Shown here: positions 44,301-53,300 of the stretch, in pieces | How positions within the stretch are numbered: position 1 is the first letter of the stretch | How the letters are laid out: each line of letters starts with the position of its first letter | Assembly (NCBI RefSeq): GCF_001522545.3 | Contig: NC_031770.1 | Location: 92,646,339 to 92,710,338 of the forward strand | Direction of reading: 5' to 3' | From: Parus major | Taxonomy: Eukaryota; Chordata; Aves; Passeriformes; Paridae | DNA: 64,000 bases | Position numbers and translations under genes: made by a program | Notes under the pieces: model-generated | Told to the model about the DNA's origin: nothing | The model's input: the letters and a program-made list of their open reading frames with translations, nothing else | Databases searched by the model: none

Positions 44301-47300
44301 CAAACTGATGTAGATCTAAGACAGAAAGCTAGGGAACACTAGCAAAGGGTTTTTTGACTTTTGAGCACCTAAAGATCCCAAACCTTCAATTCTTGTCAGA
44401 CTTGTCCCCATTTATTCTTCACATTATTTTCCACACTTATTTACCACTTACACTAATCTAGCAACTGCAAAAGAAGAGAAGGTGAGGAACTGCCCATAAA
44501 CAAAAATAATCTCTTTTTTATCTAATTTGAGATTTTTCATTTTTGTAAGAAGCTTCTGTTTAATATTTTCATCTCTTTTCCCTGTTACATTATGTTATGT
44601 ACTGTCACTTCCACACTGATTCATATCTCCTTTAAAAAGATGCTGTTGGCATTTGAAACTGAAATGAAGAAATAAAGAAATACAGGCGAGAAAGGCAAGT
44701 ATTGGAAACCAGGATAACCAATGACTGAGCAGCACTGCAGAATACATACATGTCTCTTGTGGTTGCCTCGCAAAAAGGAGCTGGGAATTCCATTTTTACA
44801 CTCAGAATCACTCTGTTCTTCATAGCTTTCAAATTCACTTGAACTCCACCCATATTCCAATGAGCTGTTTCCACCATCTTCACCATTTTCAACATCATCA
44901 TAAATCATTTCCTCTGCAAGAATTAAACCAAAATTTAAAAAGCTACACTGAAATGGATGTTTGTTCAAACACAAAAAAACTTGTTCAGGATATGCTATAA
45001 AGAATTGTACAGACTTTTGTATGCACACTAAAAAATCTGAATTAAATACAATACTCAAATAGCCAAAGCAGATTGTCTTTGTCGAGACAAAGTACTAAAG
45101 AAAGTGTTATAGGTACACACCACGATCCTTTTAGAAACTTGTGCTACTCAAATGACACAGTTGTGTCCAGATCCCACAAAAAGATTCAGAACTTCAAAGG
45201 AAGTTTAAATTGTAGCTGTGAAAGCACATCTGCACTGAGAAGCATCACCCTTCAATTTGTAAGCTTGCCATTTGTCCCTAGGGACATCAGCCCAAATGAT
45301 AAATGCTAAAGTACTCCAAGAATCAAATGAAAATGTCACTACTTCCAACAAAACATATCAGACCAAAGTAGCAAGAAACAATGGTTTTATGACTCATCAC
45401 CACCAGTCACTGGAGGTCTCCCACACCTGGCAGCTACCTTGCTCATAATTTACTCTAAAAATTTGAAGTATTAACCTTTTCAAGACATAACCTTTTCAAA
45501 TCTATATTGCAACTGCTGACTAAAGTACCTCCTGTTAAAGACACGGGCCTTTCCATTGGCACAGATGTCAAGAACATAAAACTTACTCAAAATAAAATGG
45601 AAAATTTAGAGACAATTGCTTATCAGGAAACAGGAATGCACTCTACCTGCAGCATCATTTGTCATCACAAGTAGAGAATTGTGTGGACACTTGCCATGGC
45701 ACAACACTTCTGCCAGAGATCGCTATTGTCAGAAGTTATGATACAACATTTACAACTGTCTCCTATTAAACTCAGTAAACAGCAGCTGTGCTTTTAAGAT
45801 TGATGTTTTGTTTAAACAGAGAAAAAATATATACTCAAAAGAAAAGCTGCCATGTTTTACATATCCATCTAAACCCTGGATTTTATTATCAACATTAATT
45901 AAATTCTTTATAATCAACACAGATTCTAGTCTAATTTGGAAGATTAAGATTTTTTTTTAAAAAAAAAATTAAATCCCCTTACATATCAAGACTGTCCTTA
46001 AAATACTTGTACTGAAGAAGACATCTTAGTGGTAATCTATCACAATGAGTAACTTAAAAGAACCATCACAGTAAATTAAAATAAATCAAGATATATGCAA
46101 GTCTAATTCCTGTGCTGTCAGCTTTGGGGCAGGATTTACCCCATGACTGAGTGAATTTATCTTGTCCATGTGCTAATCTAGATTGTCTGACTGAAACTTA
46201 TTTTGGAATAGTTGTGTCTCCCTGACAAAATATACAAATAATAAACATCAAGATGATGAATGTACGAAGATGAAATTTCCCTTATTTTCCTACCTATTTC
46301 CTCAGAATCTTTCAATGTCTTTGGGGGAAAAATGGAAATCAAACTTTTAATCAATGTCTCATGGGTTAAGCTAAAGATTCTGACCAATATGCTCAGCAGA
46401 ACTCTGCTCCATATCCTAGCTCAGCTACCTGGGCCTGGTGTATGTGTTTCCTGACTGATAGCAACAGTGCAAAGATGTCCCTGCTCAGAGTAGCACAGTC
46501 CACTGAGGGAACTTCCAGTAACATAAGCATTCAAGTCATGAGTGTAACACAGTACTTTCCAATAATAAATCACAAAAAAAAAAAAAATCAGTAATAATTT
46601 ATAAAACACCTTGCCTGAACACTACTAAGGACAAGAAATGAAACTGTTACAGCTTTTAAGATTAATATGGTTTTCACACAAAAAAACTTAAATGTTTTCT
46701 TGATCCATTAACAATTTCAGTATCAAACACCTACACCCTCTGAGAACCATAAGATGCTGATCTACCAATAAGCCAATTCACTCAAACATGAAATCAGTCA
46801 GTAGCAACTGATCTTTAAGCAGACTTCACTACACCCAAAAACTGCAAAACAAACCTGAGCAAGAACTCAATGAAATATGCTCCTTGAGCCCTAATTCCAC
46901 CATACCCAGGTAAGGTAAAATCTTGACTCCAGCAACTACTTTGAGATCTGTTCTGCCCCTCCAAACATGGTCACAACCATCAGGAGTGGAGCACTTCCAA
47001 TCCAAAATAAAACATTTCTTTAGAGTCACAATAAGGATGGTGAACAGCCACTCTGGACCGTCTCTTCCATCTATCAAGCATTTATATATTGAAGGGAACT
47101 TCCAAGGAAAGAGCTTCTCTCTGTAACTATGACAATGATACATAATCATACATCAATTATTTAAAACACACTTTTCCTACAGCTACAACACTGTAATTCT
47201 CTAATATGCAGAATAATCAGGCATTTGGAACAGTATCTATAAAACAAAGCAGAATTCAGCTTCTGAGAAGATCAGTACAGGAGATAGTCTTTTAAATGTT

Positions 47301-50300
47301 AGTATAATTCTGAACTTTCTAAAACCTACCAATTATTGACACAATGTTAATTCCATTTACATATAATTTAGGTAAATGAACGTATCTGTTTAGTATACAT
47401 GTATATAATTCCATTTTACATTGTTTTCAACATTACAAAGACCTCAAACCTGGTTCAGACTCTGAATCTTCTCTTGGCACATCATCATAAATTACTTCAT
47501 CTGGGTCTAAAACCAAGACAGAAAAAAAAAATAATGAGAAATTTCCTAGAATTTGAATGAGACCAAGAGTTTAAGAGGCATTTGGACAAAGCCCTTAAAG
47601 TGCCTTTAGCTTTTGGTCAGCCCTGAAATGGTCAGGCAGTTGAAATGCTGTAGGTCCTCTCCAACCAAAATATTGTATTCTATTTTAAAAAATTTTGGTT
47701 ATATAGACATATATGAACACAATGGAGATATGACTCACTTTCCACTAGCATTTTCCTTGCACATCTAATCATTTAAATATTGCAATAATGCACAAAGCAG
47801 TATATGTTATTTGTGAAATTTCAGAGTTTTGTCTGCATTGTTTATGATGACCTTTGGTAGCCTGAAAACAAAAATCCACTTCAAAAGCCAGTATTTCTCC
47901 CTCCTTCTTACAGAAGTATGGTATGTTCTGTGCCTGTTGAAGGCTGCTCATTGCCTTACTGAATGGCTATAGAAAAGCTGTAATTGACCTTTTAAAAAGA
48001 ACCAAAACTAAATAATGTAGTGATCATCAAAGTACATTAAAAGGCAGAATGACAATGCAAATTCTTTAGTCACTTCATGAAATATGTAAGATTAACCTCC
48101 AGCCCATTGGGAATGGCTGAGAACAGGCAGGATATCAAATCACACAGTCTCTGTTCTGGTTTAAAATGCATCTATCAGCCAAGAATCAACAGGACACACC
48201 CAGACAGTGGCAATTCCTTCCTTTCCACTTCCTTCAAGTAATTGTTTTCCAACTACTGCACAAGAAGAGCAATTTCAAATACAGTTGCAGATCAGAATCT
48301 GGAGCTTATTTCCACTTATTTCCACTTCACATGCATTGATGGAGCCAAGAATCTTCCACCTTCCAAAAGGTGAAAAAGTGAATGCTAACTTTATTCTAAA
48401 ATACAATTTTATTACACTGTTGAATGTTCCAACTGGTACAGCTTGGTTCTGGCACCTATCTGAAAACACACAGTAAAAGTGAACACGGACATTCCCATAA
48501 AATCTGCTTGTGCACATAGACACATACTGCTGATCACAACTTAGGATTGAACACCTTCCACAGCTGTACTTCAGTACTCGCTGGTACTTACTTTCCATCC
48601 ATGCTGTATTTTCAGGATCTGCAACCCATTTGGCTAGGGCATCATCCTCTTTCTTGGTCGGGTTATCTTCACTTGAAAAAGAGGCATCAAATAAAAGAAC
48701 TAAAAATTACACCACAACATTTTTAAACATCCATGAATACAAGGCAGTAAATATCTTTCTGCCTTCTAGTTTCCACTCCAAGGCTGCTGATTACTCAAAA
48801 ATATTGCTTCAGTACATAGTTGGGTGATGAATAATCTATTCTGTTTAATAGTTTGAGAATTTTAGTCAGAAAACTGAAAACACTTTGTTTACATTTTTAA
48901 AAAAATTGAAAACAATTTCTTTACAATTTTTAAAAATACTCTGCTTTTGAGTTCATCTACAAGAACACAGGAAATTCTCTCAGAAACAGTGAAGTGAGAG
49001 CTCCTTTTTCATGGTGAATAGGACTACAGACATTCTGGGTTACATTAGGAGCCATCAGGCAAAACTGCTATCCTCCTTCACCTGGTGCCTCTGTAGCAAC
49101 TTGTCTAGTTTTGGCTTCTCAACCCTCCCCTGCTAGAGAGCTGTGGAGAAATTTAAGCTACCTCTAGAAAGATGTAGAGACACTGAAGTCAGGGACTAAA
49201 GCACCTGGTTTACAAGGAAGAAGATAAAAGACATGGTGATTATTTAGTATGGTTGTTATGGGGTGATCCAAGAGCAGCTACAACTATCCAAAAGATAGCT
49301 ACAGAGGTGATTGGAATCAAGGCTATTTTTTTTGTTGTTGTTGTTTACATTTGTTTTGGGGCCCTTTTTTTTTTAATGCCAGACAAAGAGGGAATGGTCA
49401 ACAGACTGCCCACTGGAAGATTTGGTTTGGGCATTTGGAGAGGTAGGGGGAAAGGTAGTACAGCAGGAAAGACTGCTCAGGGAAGCTGCAGCACCTCGAC
49501 CCTTGGAGGGTTTGAAGGCTCAGCCAGCAAGGTCGTGGTTTTATCTGATGGAGTATTGGCAGTGGCCCTGCTGGAAATAACAGGTTAGACAGTCTCCAAC
49601 AATCTGTTGCATCTGACATTGCCATTACTCTATAAAAATTCAACCCATTGTGTCATGCACAGTTACACACACCTGTGCTGATTTTAGTACAGAATTACAG
49701 TAATAAGAAAGTGAAAAAAAACAAATCAATGAACAGCCAACAAACATCACACAAGGTGATTTTGCGTGATCAAGCATCACACAAGCAAAATAAAATACTT
49801 ATCAAATACAAGCTTTCTTAGGAATTAAGGTTTTACAAATCATTAAAACATGATGAACTAGCAATCACCTATTCTGAGGGTCCTCCAGGTTTACAGAATT
49901 ATAATGGCATTCTTCAGTTGCTGACTGTGAACCTGCCAAGTAGAAAAAAAAGAAAAAGAAAATGCTTGCAATAACACATCAGTTTGGCTCAAATGACACA
50001 TTTTAGCATAAGAAACTGATTTTACTAGTTCATGGCTAAAGAATAATCTCCTTTTTTTAATAGTTTTATTCTTACACCTATTCTTAAAAAAATACAAGTT
50101 TCTTCACCCCATGCATTTTTGAAAACTAAGCAATTCAAAGATACTGCCATTTGTTAGATCATCTGTTAAGAGGAAATTAAAATGCCTGATGCATTTAATT
50201 CTATCTATCAAACATATTCCTATACAGGTAATAAGAACCACACAAATATTTGCTTTAACTTGACAGTATTCCTAAAAGGTAAAGGCTGGAATAAAGATTG

Positions 50301-53300
50301 GAATTACAGAAGAATTCTTGCCTAGCTAAAGAAAAGTATATTAAAAATACAAAAAAGGAAAAGGCAGGATATGGGGAGCTTTCTTTTCCTACTGTCTTGA
50401 AATTAAGCTGTCAACTCTCTCAACTCTGGTTACAAAATGAAACTCTTGTTTCTGTAATAATCCATAGTTATTTCCCTTTCTGGTTTCTTCTTCTGTCTTA
50501 AAATTGTGCTAGATGACAGAGAATTCATCAAACCATCAAGGGAAAAATTCCGCACCAACTCTAAATCCACAAGAATTGGAAAATACATAAATAGAAATAT
50601 AGGAAAGGGAAAGAAATAGAAAAGATATATATAGATGCATATAGAAAAGGTAAAAGGGAGATTAATTTGCCAGGATCTAGAAAAAAAGTCAATAAAAGGT
50701 ATGAGAAGAAAACATTTGACTTGAATACTGAACTCTGGATCTGTAAATTATTTCATTACGTTAAAAAGGAATCAGCATTAATGATATTCACCCAGGGTGA
50801 GCACCACACAAGAAAGGTACTTGAGATTAACCAAGGATTCCCCTTTGAATAAAGTAAGGTATGTAAACACAGTACCTTCTTCATCCACAGAAACACTGCG
50901 TATGATGACAGGACTGGAGTATGCTGGCAGTATCAAAGGTAAGTTGGATGGCACAGCATATCCGCAAGGGACAGGAACAGAGTATCCACCGGACAAGCTG
51001 GGACTTGCACATTCATCTTGGGGACTTGGTTCTGGTGACGAGGATGGATCCTTATCTTGGATTGGGGAAATATTTATGACTGAGTAGGGATTTACTTTGG
51101 CTGGAGTGCCTTCTGCAGCAGGTTGTGATGTTTGCAGCTTCTCACTGTTTTCTAAATTATCAGCACCTTTAGTTGGAAGATTAAACAAAAATACAAAGTT
51201 CAATTTTTTTATACCTGTTCAAGCTGCTCTAATAACTCTTTGCAAATATGCTAAACACTGACCTGATCTTTACTAAGCAAATTGCTTACACCCTATGACT
51301 CAAAATTCCCACACAGTAGGGCCAACATCCCCATTTTACAGATGAGCAAAGAAAAGCAGAATGAGTTTACAAAGATGCCTATGGAAAAACAGTAATTTAA
51401 CTGACATAATAACTCATAAGCACGAGTCAAAATAGTCTTAAATCCTAAAGGTTAAAATCAGCATTCTAGATGAATTTGAGTCCTACAAACACAGGAAATA
51501 TTTTAGGGGTAGTCATGAGGACAAGGAAAGTTTCACTGAGGTACAGCAGAACCACAGGCCCCTCTGAAGGGAACTGCAGAACTGCATCCCAAATGATCAA
51601 ATGATTTTAAGCTGTAAGCACAACTTCACAATAAGGATGAGCAAGCAACAGATGCTCAGGGAAAGATAGTGCTTAAGTTACAGGTTGTCAAACTGCACAG
51701 TACCTGAAGAGTTATCTACCTTTAATTGCCATAAGCACAATGAATTTATTTACAAAAGGAAATTGGATCGAAATAAGCAAAATCAGCTGTTAGCAATTTA
51801 AGCAGAATACAACAATTTCCAGACTATACCTCAGCAATGGGAACATCTGTATATGTAATAAAAAATGTTTCAATATTTAGCAAAACTCTGTTTATGAAGG
51901 AAATTCATACATTCAAACTCCACTTATTTTATGCACAGCATCTCAAGCTCAGCAACCAGCAAATTTAGCTGTGAAACACCTTATCTCAAGACATTGGTGT
52001 GCCTTAAGACCAGCAAGGATATACATTTTTCCTGTAGCATGACATTCAGACTATGTCCAACCCACTGGTGTGGATATCACACGTGAATGGGAAACCTCAC
52101 AGGATTTAGACGTGATGGTCACTTGCCCTGTCAGATCTACCATGATTGTAATTAGCAGGAATATTCAAAATACTTGCAGCGTATTTCCATGTGTGAGAGA
52201 CTGGACTATGACTCAAAACAAATTGACAGCTTTCAGAGGTGCCTGGGTGCTTTGCTGAGGCCAGGTTTGCAAGCCCACAAAGACAGTGAGTTTTTTGGTG
52301 TGCAATGACAAACCTCTGGTCAAGACAGGGGGGGTGAACTTATCACCACCAGAGGTTACAAACTGGGCTCTGAGTAAGGGGCAGACCTTGGGGAGACAGT
52401 ATCATGGCAAACTGCATTCCCTTACACACACCCCTTCCTCCTGGGAAGGTCACATTTACATGTAGGCTTACTGACATTGGAGGCAGCTGCCTTAGAAAAG
52501 CTCATAAACTGACAATGACCACTGAAGTGCCCTCAGACTCATTTCTGACACCCTCCACCAGAGAACTGCACCTGATCAAAAGATGATCACAATAACAAAA
52601 GAGGTGCTTGGGCACTCCCACCTGAACCTGAGAGTGTATTAACACACCAGACTTTGTATTATGTGGGCTTTTTCACCCACCTCTGACAGATCAAGACTTT
52701 CACATGTCACTTCAATCAGGTCTCATCACAGATCCATAGGTGATGATGATGTATCTTCCTACTCTTACCCTTTCTTTCTCTTTCTTCCTTTCTTTTTCCT
52801 TATATTTTTTCTTAAGAGGGTGGCACTTCTATGTTTTGATATTGCCATATTACTATATGTAATAATAACCAAAATGGCTACATATATGCTTTCCAATTCA
52901 ACCAAATTGTTCCAAAGTAAACCCAGCATGTATATTTACAAACAGGAACCATTCAGTGTCATTTCACTCTAATCTGCTCTAAGTGATCCAAAAAGTAGAG
53001 CCTGAGTTACCCTCAGGGGCAGGCCATAACACCATGGAAAACTCTTGTTAAAGTACTTTTATTGCACTGTCAAGAAAAGGCATCTTATGATCAGTCTTGA
53101 TTATTTAGCCCAGTGGAGGTACAGACCAACAGGCTGACTTACCTGCAGCACCAGCCTCTTGGGGCTCTAAGTTATTTCCAGGGCCAGGAACAGGCGGCAC
53201 AAGGGCTTGCCTGTCTGCTTCTGGTATCTCATCTCCACTGTCAAAGTCAAACTGTTCTCCCTCGTCCTCCTCTTCATCATTCGGACCCGTGGCTTTTGGT

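Noticed and set aside
44621..45058. 145-aa open frame read as one exon
   Set aside because: Only 44750-44913 is coding. Good splice sites bound it, and the flanks have no similarity to the family.
48672..48703. Alternative upstream acceptor for exon 4 (after 'taatttttag')
   Set aside because: Joining exon 3 to it gives an in-frame stop within five codons, while the CTTTTTCAAG acceptor keeps the family sequence.
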